Both the position numbers and the translations under genes were made by a program. From Desulfobacter hydrogenophilus (GTDB taxonomy: Bacteria; Desulfobacterota; Desulfobacteria; Desulfobacterales; Desulfobacteraceae), in the NCBI RefSeq assembly GCF_004319545.1, contig NZ_CP036313.1:2358501-2422500 (forward strand): a stretch of DNA of 64,000 nt, written 5' to 3'. The notes under the pieces were generated by a model. It did no database searches, was not told the origin of the DNA, and saw nothing but the letters and a program-made list of their open reading frames with translations. Shown piece after piece: positions 17,419 through 26,443 of the stretch (positions are counted from its first letter, which is position 1; each line of letters starts with the position of its first letter).

Positions 17419-17439
17419 TTATTTAATCTGCGGTCCTAA
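17419..17439. repeat. solo MITE end between two signalling genes
   Basis: TTATTTAATCTGCGGTCCTA matches the terminal repeat of the elements near 30.1 and 31.5 kb exactly. The flanking AAG and ATCA also match the right end of the 31.5-kb copy. Its terminal CTA is the TAG stop of the HD-GYP gene. There is no second end within the 31-base intergenic space. Confidence 0.75.
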
Positions 17440-18959
17440 TCAATAAATTTATCTCTGATCACCAAAAACTTATCCAGATTATCAAGAAACAGATTTGTTA
17501 ACAGTGGATCAAAATGTCTACCCGTCTCTTTTTTGAAGAGTGAAAGGATTTTATCAAGGGGCCAAGCCTTCTTATAGCAACGCTCACTTCCCAGGGCATC
17601 AAAGACATCGGCAATGGCGGTTATTCGACCATAAATATGGATATCCGTACCTTTCAGGCCTTTGGGGTAACCACTGCCATCCCATTTTTCATGATGCGTC
17701 AAGGCAATTATGGCACTGATACTCATCACAACCAGAGAAGATTGCTCGAGTATTTCGTACCCCCGTTTCGGATGCGTTTTCACAATTTTCCATTCTTCGG
17801 GAGTCAATTTCCCCGGTTTGGTCAAAATTGCATCGGGAATTGCAATTTTACCAATATCGTGCATTGGCGAAGCTGTCTTTATTAATTCTGCTTCGGTTTT
17901 ATCCAACCCAACCAGCAAGGCAAGCAACTCTGAATAATGTGCCATCCGCTTCACATGGTTTCCAGTCTCCTTTGATCGGGATTCGACAACCTCACCCAAC
18001 CGGTAAACCATTTCCTTCTGACTTTCGGTTATTGTCTCATTGAGCTGAATGTTTTCCAGCGTTACAATCAGGTTCTCAGTAAATATGTTAAGCAGACGAA
18101 TATCAAGACCAGACAGGACCTGATTTATCTGAGCAAAAAAGAGAATAATTTGACTGTTATTTGAACAGTACACAACGAATCTGTCTTTCTTGAAAATATT
18201 TTTTTGCTCTGTAATTGCAGATAAAATTATATCTCGTTTACCATCTGGTAATTCAGTAACATTAATGCAGCTCGATCCAAGAGGATTGTCCGGAGAATAC
18301 ACCTCTAAATATTGGTCTAAAAGGATATATCCTGTGACTTTGCAGGAAAAAATAGTGGTTTCTTCAATATTAAGAAGATTGGTCAACTGCTCAACGGTAA
18401 CGCGTATAAATTCGACCAGCGCCCCCCTTGATGAAATTCCTCTTGAAGCAACAATGAGTTTTTCCAGTCCCTTTCGACTTTTTTCCAGGGTGATGATATC
18501 ACGGTAGGATCTTAACGTTGCATACATCAGGGTAAACAACTTGTTCGCGGTAAGCTCGGTCTTGGTTTTGTAGTCGTTGATATCATAATTCTGAATGACC
18601 TCTCGCTCCGGCGCCTGCCCCGGTTGGCCGGTTCTTAAAACAATCCGGGTGGTTATATTCCTGAGATCTTCCCGGATTTTTTTTACCAGCCCTAATCCTG
18701 CATGTTCAGACTCCATGACCACATCAAGTAAAACGATGGCTATATTGGGATGTTCCACGAGATATTCGAGGGCCTGCGCGGCGGAATAGGCATGGAACAA
18801 TTTTAATTTCCTGTTATCAAAAGTGAAATTTTTGAGAGCCAGTGTTGTTACCTGATGAACGCCTTTCTCATCATCCACAACCAGAATCTTCCATGGTGAA
18901 TCCCTGCCGTCATTTTTCAGGATACTGTCTTCTTCTTTTAGTATAAGTTCATCCATCAT
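17436..18959 (-). CDS. response regulator with DUF3369 and HD-GYP domain
   Basis: A 507-residue protein. The receiver domain (LVVDDEKGVHQ; IVLLDVVME) is followed by a sensor-like DUF3369 region (about 175-320) and a HD-GYP cyclic-di-GMP phosphodiesterase: SPMHDIGKIAIPD (HD pair), HHEKWDGSGYPKGLKG (HD-GYP motif) and ADVFDALGSERCYK. All metal ligands appear present, so it should hydrolyse c-di-GMP. The gene sits in a minus-strand signalling operon: HDOD, this gene, receiver-kinase. Its stop codon coincides with a MITE end. Confidence 0.92.
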   Translation of the reverse strand: MMDELILKEEDSILKNDGRDSPWKILVVDDEKGVHQVTTLALKNFTFDNRKLKLFHAYSAAQALEYLVEHPNIAIVLLDVVMESEHAGLGLVKKIREDLRNITTRIVLRTGQPGQAPEREVIQNYDINDYKTKTELTANKLFTLMYATLRSYRDIITLEKSRKGLEKLIVASRGISSRGALVEFIRVTVEQLTNLLNIEETTIFSCKVTGYILLDQYLEVYSPDNPLGSSCINVTELPDGKRDIILSAITEQKNIFKKDRFVVYCSNNSQIILFFAQINQVLSGLDIRLLNIFTENLIVTLENIQLNETITESQKEMVYRLGEVVESRSKETGNHVKRMAHYSELLALLVGLDKTEAELIKTASPMHDIGKIAIPDAILTKPGKLTPEEWKIVKTHPKRGYEILEQSSLVVMSISAIIALTHHEKWDGSGYPKGLKGTDIHIYGRITAIADVFDALGSERCYKKAWPLDKILSLFKKETGRHFDPLLTNLFLDNLDKFLVIRDKFID

Positions 18960-18967
18960 AGGTAAAG

Positions 18968-19825
18968 TTACCCTCGAATAGTGAAAAGATTTAGTATTTC
19001 CGGTGCAATTCCATTTACTTCTGATACTTTTGTTTCTATGTCCTCATCTTTCATCCCCAGCAGCGCCAAAGGTTCTTTCAGTATGGCTTTTCGATAATTT
19101 AAAGTTTGTCCCTGCGCTTTATCAATTATCTCAGAGGCGAGCCTTGTGGCAATATGGAGGATGCAGCAGGAAAAAAAACAAGGGTGTCCGATGTCAGGCA
19201 AGTGTTGGTAGCCAACAGGAACGACAATTTCATCAGGCAGGTTCCAGTACTTGAGTAATGCCCCGCTGACCTCTGCCACAGTAAACCCGAGAACTTCTTT
19301 TTCCCGCTGCCAGGGGAATTGACCTTTATTGGGAGTCCCTATGGCTGTTAAAGCAATATCCGGGGCATGTTTCACAACGGCCAATGCCCCAATATTACTC
19401 AGTAGCCCTGCAACAAAAAGACTTTCACTATCCTGTGATTTGTTCGGATTTATGGATTTGGCAAAGATCGCAGAGTAGACAGCCTTTTCCCAAAGGGTTT
19501 TCATTTCAATATAACTTCCCCCAACTGTTTGAATAATGGTCGCAGCGGTTGTCGCCAGTGCTAAACTATACAGTTGAGAAGCGCCAATAAGGGTAATTGC
19601 TTCAGAAACGGAGGAAATTTTTCGCGGAAAATAGTAGAGAGGACTGTTCACTATTTTCAATAGTCTTGCTGTAAGTGCCGGATCTTTCGAGATCAGCTCC
19701 GCAATATCACCAATTGATGACGCTGGATCTGCGACGAGTCGTTTAATCTGCATACAGATATCCGGCAGCGTTAACAAAGCCCCAGCATTCTCTATAATAT
19801 CTTTTATTTCAATTAAATAAGCCAA
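18968..19825 (-). CDS. HDOD domain signalling protein
   Basis: A 285-residue HDOD-domain protein (SKDPALTARLLKIVNSPLYY, then ISSVSEAITLIG). HDOD domains resemble HD phosphohydrolases without the full metal site and act in signalling. The TTG start at 19825 has AAGGA six bases upstream and no better ATG follows closely. It is the first gene of the trio with the HD-GYP and kinase genes. Confidence 0.85.
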   Translation of the reverse strand: MAYLIEIKDIIENAGALLTLPDICMQIKRLVADPASSIGDIAELISKDPALTARLLKIVNSPLYYFPRKISSVSEAITLIGASQLYSLALATTAATIIQTVGGSYIEMKTLWEKAVYSAIFAKSINPNKSQDSESLFVAGLLSNIGALAVVKHAPDIALTAIGTPNKGQFPWQREKEVLGFTVAEVSGALLKYWNLPDEIVVPVGYQHLPDIGHPCFFSCCILHIATRLASEIIDKAQGQTLNYRKAILKEPLALLGMKDEDIETKVSEVNGIAPEILNLFTIRG

Positions 19826-19834
19826 AAACGGTCC

Positions 19835-20017
19835 TTAGTTTACGATAAATTCTTTAGTGAGCTGTTGCACCATTTCTTTATTGTGTCTGCGAAATTCAGA
19901 CCATGGAAACAGGCTCATCACGGATTTCATCGCGGGGGTAAATTCCGTCTGATCCAGGCCAAATATTTCATAGCCCCTGTTATTGAGGAACTCGCTGATA
20001 TAAATTATGGTGGAATA
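19835..20017 (-). pseudogene. 3'-end remnant of an unrecognised gene
   Basis: A clean 60-codon frame ends at a TAA (19835-19837) ten bases before the HDOD start. It contains FLNNRGYEIFGLDQTEF and SLFPWSEFRRHNKEMVQQL, with coding-like composition, but begins after a stop without an ATG. The first in-frame ATG would leave only 31 residues. I read it as the tail of a lost gene, perhaps once the first gene of this operon. The family is not recognised. Confidence 0.5.
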
Positions 20018-20059
20018 TTAGAATAGGTTCTTGCTTTTTGTCAACCAAAGTGTGACAGC

Positions 20060-21160
20060 TTATTTGGGATCAACCGAGCCTAGCTCTGTTAAACTTTGAG
20101 GTTTAAGGTTTTCCGGGTTTCGCCAGCACAGGGGGTCCGACGCCAGGAGATCACCGGTAACCTGGAAAGCTGCGCCCCGGCACCCGTAACAGGTGTCACT
20201 TTTTTCACAGGTGCGGCAGAAGCCTTTGATGGTCTGCCTGTGATTTTTCAGCAGGCGAAGTTCCCGGGAATGGTCCAGGATATCCTTAAGGCGGGTTTTT
20301 CGTATGTTTCCTATGGATTTTGTAATGCCCACACAGGGTTGGACATTGCCGATGGAGGTGACCGTGCAGGAAAACTGGTGCCGCATGCACTGGTTGCCCA
20401 TGAGCGGCGGCTGGGGGTCCCATTCAATGCCGTAGCGTTCCCGGTCAATGGCACATATCTCTTCGAACACCGCTTTCAGTTCCAGGGGGTTAAGTTCCAG
20501 AGCTGCATTGTCTTTTGCCTGGCCCTGGGGGGTAATGATTTCGAAATAGGGGACCATGTTGTTCTCCCTGATCCAGGTCCATAGCTTGGTCAGTTCATCC
20601 CGGTTCTGGCGGCAGATAATGGTGCTCAAGGCCAGGAACGCATCTTTGGCGGGATAGCCAGCCGCTTTAAGGTTGCCAAGGGCATTGTGGATAATGTTAA
20701 ATGCCCCTTTTTTGCCTGCAAGCGCATCTTGTCTGGCTTGATCAAAGGAATTCATTTTTAGGACAACCCTTACCCTGGCTGCGCGAAGTTCCCGGGCGAA
20801 ATCAGGGGAAATGCCGGTGCCGTTGGTAAACATTTCTATTTCTAAACTGTGGTGTCTTAAGAATTTAATGACCTTCTGTATATGGGGGTAGATGCTGGGT
20901 TCGCCGCCTAACAGGATGATTTTTCCGGCCCCAAGTGCTTTGGCCTGCAAAATGATCCCAAAGATTTCGTCAAGACTGAGTTCATTATCAAAATATGAAT
21001 CATGAGGCACATAACAGTAGCTGCAGCGAAAATTGCACCGCAGGCTTAATTCAATCTCCATGGAAAGAAGCCTGTCGCCGGCGACGGCATGGTTAATTTT
21101 TTGTTTGGAAAATTCAAAGTTTCCGGCACAACCTATGTTGTGACTGGTGCAGATATTCAT
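20060..21160 (-). CDS. radical SAM protein with SPASM domain
   Basis: A 366-residue radical SAM enzyme. The cluster-binding cysteines are in LRCNFRCSYCYVPHDSYF (near residue 44). The SAM region has ILLGGEPSIYPHIQ and MFTNGTGISP. The C-terminal SPASM auxiliary-cluster cysteines are in CMRHQF, QPCVGI and CRTCEKSDTCYGCRGAAF. SPASM enzymes usually modify peptides but some act on small molecules. Here the gene ends the biosynthetic operon behind the MMPL-methyltransferase gene, which it overlaps by four bases, so a role in that pathway is likely. The substrate is unknown. Confidence 0.85.
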   Translation of the reverse strand: MNICTSHNIGCAGNFEFSKQKINHAVAGDRLLSMEIELSLRCNFRCSYCYVPHDSYFDNELSLDEIFGIILQAKALGAGKIILLGGEPSIYPHIQKVIKFLRHHSLEIEMFTNGTGISPDFARELRAARVRVVLKMNSFDQARQDALAGKKGAFNIIHNALGNLKAAGYPAKDAFLALSTIICRQNRDELTKLWTWIRENNMVPYFEIITPQGQAKDNAALELNPLELKAVFEEICAIDRERYGIEWDPQPPLMGNQCMRHQFSCTVTSIGNVQPCVGITKSIGNIRKTRLKDILDHSRELRLLKNHRQTIKGFCRTCEKSDTCYGCRGAAFQVTGDLLASDPLCWRNPENLKPQSLTELGSVDPK

Positions 21161-24100
21161 GGGGACACCTTTGCGACAAACCAGACGGTTTCCGGATTGT
21201 TACCGGATACTTTGGTATATTCCATCCTGAAATCCGCCGCGTTGATAAGGTCTGTGATGGCTTGCACAGACAGGTAATGGGGAACCACCCCTTTTAATTT
21301 CAGCTTCAGGGCTTCAATGTGCCAGACAAGAGTTGGTTTTGCGGCAGGAGAAATAATCGCCCGGATAATAAGGGTTCCGCCGGGAGTTATCGCTGCCCTG
21401 ATTTTTTCTAGGGTTTGTCTGAATTCATCAGGTGTTAAGAAATGGGCCATATCCAGCATCAGGGCTAAGTGGACAGGTTCTGAAACAGCGGGAAGATCCG
21501 GGGCGCTGCCCAGGTCAACCCGTCCTCGTTCTGAAACAGCCATGGCACCAATCCGTCGGCTTTCGGGATCCGGTTCTATGCCGAATATGCGGGCCTGGGG
21601 AAACCGTTCAAGAAGAAAGCAGGCCGGCACCCCGAGTCCTGTGCCGATGTCCATGATCCGGGAAACGTTATCTCTGTCTGTCAAGATGTCGGGCAGCTCC
21701 CTGAACATGGGGTCCAGTTTTAATTTAAACCGGGCGAACATTCTGGGATATGCCTCGGCCGTGCGGTATCTAGCAAGAATCCGGGATGCGACAGAGGTGC
21801 CCGGTTTCTGGAACACCGTTGATTTCGCAGTTGATAAAATAAAATACCGGCGCAACAAGGGCGGCAGAACCAAAAACGCGCCTGCAAGGCAAAAGCCGAT
21901 GCCCAGAAGGGAAGCAAGGCCTGCACTTTGCAAAAGCGAATGCTCGGCCAGGCACATCACCCCGAATCCGATCATGGTGGAAATGCCTGCCATGAAAACG
22001 GCCAGGCGGATCAGTTCAACCGATGGATGGGATTCGTCACGGTAACGCTGGTAGGCGCGCACAAAAAACAGGGAGAAGTCAATGCCGATGCCGAATACAA
22101 TGATGGAGAGCATCAGCGAGGGAATGTCCAAGTTATGTCCTAACAGCTTCATGGTGCCCAGGGTGCCGATAAAGGCAAAAAAGACCGGCAGCATGGTGAT
22201 GATGGTAAGTTTGATATCCAGAAAAAAGATAAACAACAGGATCAAGACCGCCCCTGCAATAATGAAAAACATTTTGACAAAGGTTGTGTACAAAAGGGTG
22301 CCCAGGGTGGTGGAAAACAACTGGGGTTCAAACACGGTAGCAACTTTGCTGAACGTCTCATAGAAACTTTTTACATCCACATCGGGGTTTCGCATAACGC
22401 TTGTGGTCCATGCCCAGTGGCCGCCGGTTGCCCTGGCTTGGGAAATACCCATTATGGGATAAAGGGCCTGGGGGATTACCACCGGTCCGGCCGGCAGGTC
22501 GGTGGGGACAAGCAGGTTTAAAAAAGGGTCAAAGGCGTCCCGGGTGAAACCGAGCCGTTCCGCTTCCCGGCTTAGATTCTGCGTAAAGGCACTGATCCGT
22601 TCCTTGCTCCAGAATTGGACCCAGGCCTCATGGTTCTCCTGTTTTTTGATTTTTCCCGGGAATATCATTGAAAGCGTTGTGCCCGAAGCCGGAATACCTT
22701 GGGTTTGGATGGCAGAGACCCTGTCTGCCAGCTGGTCGCTTAAATCCTGAAGTTCTGGGACCGAGTCGGCTGTCAGCATGAGATGGGATTTACCTGTAAA
22801 CCCTTTGCCCCAGGTCTCATAGAATTTTGTATCCGCATCCCGGGTTTCCCGGCTTACCGTACTCATGGCAGACAGATCCACATGAAAGACCGGCCAGGCA
22901 AACCACATCAGGACCAGTGTCACTGCCAGGGCAAACCAGGCACCGCCGTTGCCGGGAATAATAAGGGCGTTGACCAGGCGTTGCAGGGGAAGCGCCCGGG
23001 GTTTTGCCGGGTAAAGCACAGGCACGATTCTTGGGAACAAAGAATGAATAAAGACAAAGGAGAATCCCATGCCCAGGGCCGTAAATTTCCCAAGCTCTTC
23101 AAGGATTTTAAAATCACTCATCCCTAAAGAAAGGAAAGCGCATACCGTGGTCAGGGTGGCGATCAGACCCACGGCCCGCACTTCCGTGGATGCCTGTCTG
23201 CCGGATGTTTTCCGGGGCTGGTCCAGGAACAGCAGATAGGTAATGCCGTGGTCTATGGTGATGGAGATGATGGCCCCGCCAAATCCAAGGACAATAAGAG
23301 AGATATTGTCATATAACAGGGAATATGTAAAAAGGCCCGCAATGGTGCCGAACATGGCAGGAACCAGGGCTAAAAGCCCGATCCACGGCCGGGGAAAGGC
23401 CAGACACAGCAAAAGAATGATGGCTGCCGTGGCAATGAGAATGGCGGTCTGCACATCGTGTTTGATAATTTTTTCATTGTCATAGGCGGCTCTGAATGCC
23501 CCCACTGAGGTGAGGACGGCATGTTCACCCGGCCGGGAAAACTGTATTTGGGCCTGGGTCTGGATGGTATGGATCAGCTCCATGGCCCGGGTGGAAAATT
23601 TTGAGTCCGTGCCAGAGCCTTTGGGGGTGGCCATGATCAGGCAGTGCTGTGAATCCCGGGACAGAAGTTTTCCCTTGTAAATGTTGAAATCATCAACCGG
23701 TGCCAGGGATTTCAGTCTTGCCAGCACAATGTTTTTCAATCCTAAAGGGTCAACGGCTATGAATTCGGATGAGCCAATCTCATCAAGACTCAGCAGGCGG
23801 CTATAGGTCTGTGAGAGTGTTTCCCGGACGGCACCCGGTGTGAGCCGAGGCGCAACCTGGGTCTCAAGCTGGGTGCGGGTGAATTGAACGGGCAGGGTCT
23901 TTACCACCAAAGTCATCAGTTCCGGCATGATCTCCTGGTAGTGGTCCATGCCCACACTGCTGAACAGGCCCGAAGCCCAAAGCTTTTCCTCCACTATGGC
24001 GGCAAATTTTACCAGCCGTTCCGGATCCCGGGTGCCAAGGCCTGCACTGATAACGACCCGGTCCTGGATGGGATGGTGGTCAAAAAAGTAAAGGGCATCA

Positions 24101-24255
24101 TGGATCACCGGGTTGTGGGCCGGAAGCGATGCCGTGATATCGGTTTCAACATGAAGCCTTTGGAAGCTGACAAAGAGCATGAATGCCGCGGCAAGGATTG
24201 TGATGATCAAAAGACCGATGTTCAGCTGTTTTTCTTGTTTTTTTGAATTTACCAT
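21157..24255 (-). CDS. MMPL/RND-type exporter fused to a C-terminal methyltransferase
   Basis: A 1032-residue inner-membrane protein. The first 800 residues have the RND/MMPL layout: TM1, a periplasmic loop, five or six TMs (AILIATAAIILLLCLAFPRP; FGGAIISITIDHGITYLLFL), a second loop and six more TMs (IPSLMLSIIVFGIGIDFSLF). MMPL-type pumps export lipids and polyketides. From about 850 a SAM-dependent methyltransferase domain follows: MDIGTGLGVPACFLLERFP, FGIEPDPESRR and PGGTLIIRAI. The ATG at 24255 has GGAG and overlaps the upstream stop by seven bases. A start at 24306 lies inside the GT25 gene. The fusion is unusual. Confidence 0.85.
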   Translation of the reverse strand: MVNSKKQEKQLNIGLLIITILAAAFMLFVSFQRLHVETDITASLPAHNPVIHDALYFFDHHPIQDRVVISAGLGTRDPERLVKFAAIVEEKLWASGLFSSVGMDHYQEIMPELMTLVVKTLPVQFTRTQLETQVAPRLTPGAVRETLSQTYSRLLSLDEIGSSEFIAVDPLGLKNIVLARLKSLAPVDDFNIYKGKLLSRDSQHCLIMATPKGSGTDSKFSTRAMELIHTIQTQAQIQFSRPGEHAVLTSVGAFRAAYDNEKIIKHDVQTAILIATAAIILLLCLAFPRPWIGLLALVPAMFGTIAGLFTYSLLYDNISLIVLGFGGAIISITIDHGITYLLFLDQPRKTSGRQASTEVRAVGLIATLTTVCAFLSLGMSDFKILEELGKFTALGMGFSFVFIHSLFPRIVPVLYPAKPRALPLQRLVNALIIPGNGGAWFALAVTLVLMWFAWPVFHVDLSAMSTVSRETRDADTKFYETWGKGFTGKSHLMLTADSVPELQDLSDQLADRVSAIQTQGIPASGTTLSMIFPGKIKKQENHEAWVQFWSKERISAFTQNLSREAERLGFTRDAFDPFLNLLVPTDLPAGPVVIPQALYPIMGISQARATGGHWAWTTSVMRNPDVDVKSFYETFSKVATVFEPQLFSTTLGTLLYTTFVKMFFIIAGAVLILLFIFFLDIKLTIITMLPVFFAFIGTLGTMKLLGHNLDIPSLMLSIIVFGIGIDFSLFFVRAYQRYRDESHPSVELIRLAVFMAGISTMIGFGVMCLAEHSLLQSAGLASLLGIGFCLAGAFLVLPPLLRRYFILSTAKSTVFQKPGTSVASRILARYRTAEAYPRMFARFKLKLDPMFRELPDILTDRDNVSRIMDIGTGLGVPACFLLERFPQARIFGIEPDPESRRIGAMAVSERGRVDLGSAPDLPAVSEPVHLALMLDMAHFLTPDEFRQTLEKIRAAITPGGTLIIRAIISPAAKPTLVWHIEALKLKLKGVVPHYLSVQAITDLINAADFRMEYTKVSGNNPETVWFVAKVSP

Positions 24256-24962
24256 ATACACACTCCGAGCCCTGTGAGAACCGCTAAATGACCGAGAATC
24301 ACCCACAGGCGGTGGGCATGAAAAAATTCGTTCATCAACTGAATGAGTCCAAGACCGCCAAAACAGCGCCGGAATCTGTCCAGACCCAGGCAGGCCTCAT
24401 TGTCCGTTTTTGCATTACTCTGGAAGGCAAAAAAAGGCGTTGTGCCCAAATAGTCGTCACTAAGTTCTCTGAGCATCGTGTCATAGGGTACCCCGCACCA
24501 GGGTTGGCTTAAGATTTTTTCTCCGAAGGCGCGGTTGACGGCATAGGCATGGGCCAACGCCTGATACCTGATTCTTTTTACCCTTGGATTGCCGGTTTTT
24601 GAACTGCCCTTGATCAGACATCCAAAAAAGAGCAGGGTCCAGGTGCTGCCGTTTGACAGATGCGTAACGGCATCTTTTAAGATGTGTGGATCATACCGGT
24701 GAAACACCACGTCATCCTCAAACACAACCCATTGTCGTGCGCCGGCATCAATGGCTTTTTTCATGCACAGAAGATGGGATGCAAAGATTCCCCGGCAGGG
24801 ATCGTTGTGATCTTTATCCACCAGGACAAACTCCACACGCATCTCAATGCCCATGTGCGAAAATTCAATTCTGGCCCGCTCCCGGCGGTCGGTACGGTCC
24901 CGAAGGGAGATGCAGTAGAGCCTGTCAAAAAAGGCCCAGGGATTTTCAGTTGCCGGTGTCAT
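24249..24962 (-). CDS. glycosyltransferase family 25-like protein
   Basis: A 237-residue protein resembling LPS-type family 25 glycosyltransferases: FDRLYCISLRDRTDRRERAR at the start, GIFASHLLCMKKAIDAGAR, and the acidic metal/nucleotide site WVVFEDDVVF. The C-terminus is hydrophobic (WVILGHLAVLTGLGVCIW), which may anchor it. It overlaps plsY-like and MMPL genes by a few bases on each side, so it belongs to the biosynthetic operon. It probably adds a sugar to the lipid made here, with donor and acceptor unknown. Confidence 0.75.
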   Translation of the reverse strand: MTPATENPWAFFDRLYCISLRDRTDRRERARIEFSHMGIEMRVEFVLVDKDHNDPCRGIFASHLLCMKKAIDAGARQWVVFEDDVVFHRYDPHILKDAVTHLSNGSTWTLLFFGCLIKGSSKTGNPRVKRIRYQALAHAYAVNRAFGEKILSQPWCGVPYDTMLRELSDDYLGTTPFFAFQSNAKTDNEACLGLDRFRRCFGGLGLIQLMNEFFHAHRLWVILGHLAVLTGLGVCIW

Positions 24963-25561
24963 GGCGTGTCATCCATTTTTTCTGAAATGTCCATGCATGG
25001 ATTTTTGGATACAAGGGCAAGCAAGTTGTTACGGTGATTGATTATGATACATCCCATGCACGCAAGAACCCCGGCAATGCCCATAAAATCGGTGCCCGAT
25101 GTTCGGACAAGGCCTATGACGAGAATGGCCACAAGTACCAAGGAGCCTGCAAAGGCCTGCCGGAAAAAAAGATACCCGGCACACCAGCCGGCAAGGGACA
25201 GCACCGTAAATAAAGGGGTAAAAAACAGGGAAAAGCCAATGAAATGGGCAACGCCTTTTCCCCCCTTAAACCCGTGAAAACATGGGAACCGGTTCCCAAG
25301 CAGCAGAAAAAATCCCACCCAGAGGGCTGCGGGCGCAGATAGAAACCGGGATGCCGTTGCTGCAATTAAAAATGCCTTTCCCACATCGGTCATGAGAACA
25401 AATCCGGCCCATTTCAGCCCCAGTATTCTGTAAACATTGGTGGTTCCTGCATTTTTGCTGAACAGGGTCCGAGGATCTTTTTTTTTTAGCTTCAGCACAA
25501 GGATGGACGCGTTTAATGAGCCTGCGGCATAGGCAATCAGGCATAAAGCGGTGAACATCAT
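24959..25561 (-). CDS. PlsY-like glycerol-3-phosphate acyltransferase
   Basis: A 200-residue polytopic membrane protein of the PlsY family, which transfers acyl groups from acyl-phosphate to glycerol-3-phosphate. The family motifs are recognisable but divergent: AGSLNASILVLKL, SKNAGTTNVYRILGLKWAG and GNRFPCFHGFKGGKGVA. The ATG at 25561 overlaps the upstream TGA as ATGA, so I prefer it over 25582. The divergence and operon position suggest a dedicated paralogue for a special acyl chain rather than the housekeeping enzyme. Confidence 0.85.
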   Translation of the reverse strand: MMFTALCLIAYAAGSLNASILVLKLKKKDPRTLFSKNAGTTNVYRILGLKWAGFVLMTDVGKAFLIAATASRFLSAPAALWVGFFLLLGNRFPCFHGFKGGKGVAHFIGFSLFFTPLFTVLSLAGWCAGYLFFRQAFAGSLVLVAILVIGLVRTSGTDFMGIAGVLACMGCIIINHRNNLLALVSKNPCMDISEKMDDTP

Positions 25562-26442
25562 TGGATACCCTTTCGAATCCATCTCGGAGGCGTGATGCTC
25601 CCGCCGCTGACGTCCCGCATTATTACCCCGGACACGGCTTCACAAAGCTCTCCCTGGTCATCCATAATCCATATGTCAAATACCAGGGTCCCCTGGGTTT
25701 GATATTGGGGGATAACCCGGGCAGTATAATTTTTATGTTCAACTGTGGGTTTGTAAATAACGCGTTTTTCAAATCCAATTGGAAAGGCCACAATGCCGAA
25801 AAAGCGCTGGCTCCAGACACATCCGGCATGAAATGCACCATCCAGGGGAAATCCCGATCCCAATACGGTTTTAAAGGGATCATTGGGATCATCCGGCATG
25901 GCTTGGAGGGTTGCACACGCGTGGGACCTTGAAAGCCGCAATTCATCTTTTATGGAGTGAAAGGCCGGCCCGAATGGAACCAGTTCCCGGTATATGGAAC
26001 CAACGTCCACCGAAAACACGGACTCGCTGCATTCATGCACATGATCGGAAGACAGGTTTGGGGGCAGGTCCGGGGGCGATTTTTGCGTTTTCGCGCTAAA
26101 GGTTACCGTGCAATGTTCTTTGATTCGTGTTATGGCCCCTTGTTTTGTGGAAAACCGGGTGGCCAGGGAGAGCGAAATTCGTGTATCGTCCGTGCGGCGG
26201 ATATTGCACAGTGCTTTAATGTTTTTTTGATCGGGCTCAAGCACAAGGAATTTATTAAACCGTACCTCGGTCATATACCTCGGGACAAAGGCAGACGTAA
26301 GAATATTGAGCTCCTTAATTGATCCGGCCAGGACCTTCAACGCCTCCACAGCCGGAAACACCACCTTGCCTGCAAAACAATGGTCCATAAAGTGGGGATA
26401 TACGGCAATGGTTAACGGAACCTGGGTCACGGATCTGTCCAT
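25558..26442 (-). CDS. stand-alone polyketide-synthase-type dehydratase (double hot-dog)
   Basis: A 294-residue protein with the two halves of a PKS dehydratase domain. The first half has a catalytic-His-like region, HFMDHCFAGKVVFPAVEAL. The second has YRELVPFGPAFHSI and SGFPLDGAFHAGCVW, where the conserved Asp sits. PKS DH domains dehydrate beta-hydroxyacyl-ACP. Here it stands alone next to ACP and radical SAM genes. It overlaps plsY by four bases. The family call rests on motif order, and the exact catalytic His needs alignment. Confidence 0.7.
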   Translation of the reverse strand: MDRSVTQVPLTIAVYPHFMDHCFAGKVVFPAVEALKVLAGSIKELNILTSAFVPRYMTEVRFNKFLVLEPDQKNIKALCNIRRTDDTRISLSLATRFSTKQGAITRIKEHCTVTFSAKTQKSPPDLPPNLSSDHVHECSESVFSVDVGSIYRELVPFGPAFHSIKDELRLSRSHACATLQAMPDDPNDPFKTVLGSGFPLDGAFHAGCVWSQRFFGIVAFPIGFEKRVIYKPTVEHKNYTARVIPQYQTQGTLVFDIWIMDDQGELCEAVSGVIMRDVSGGSITPPRWIRKGIQ

Positions 26443-26443
26443 A

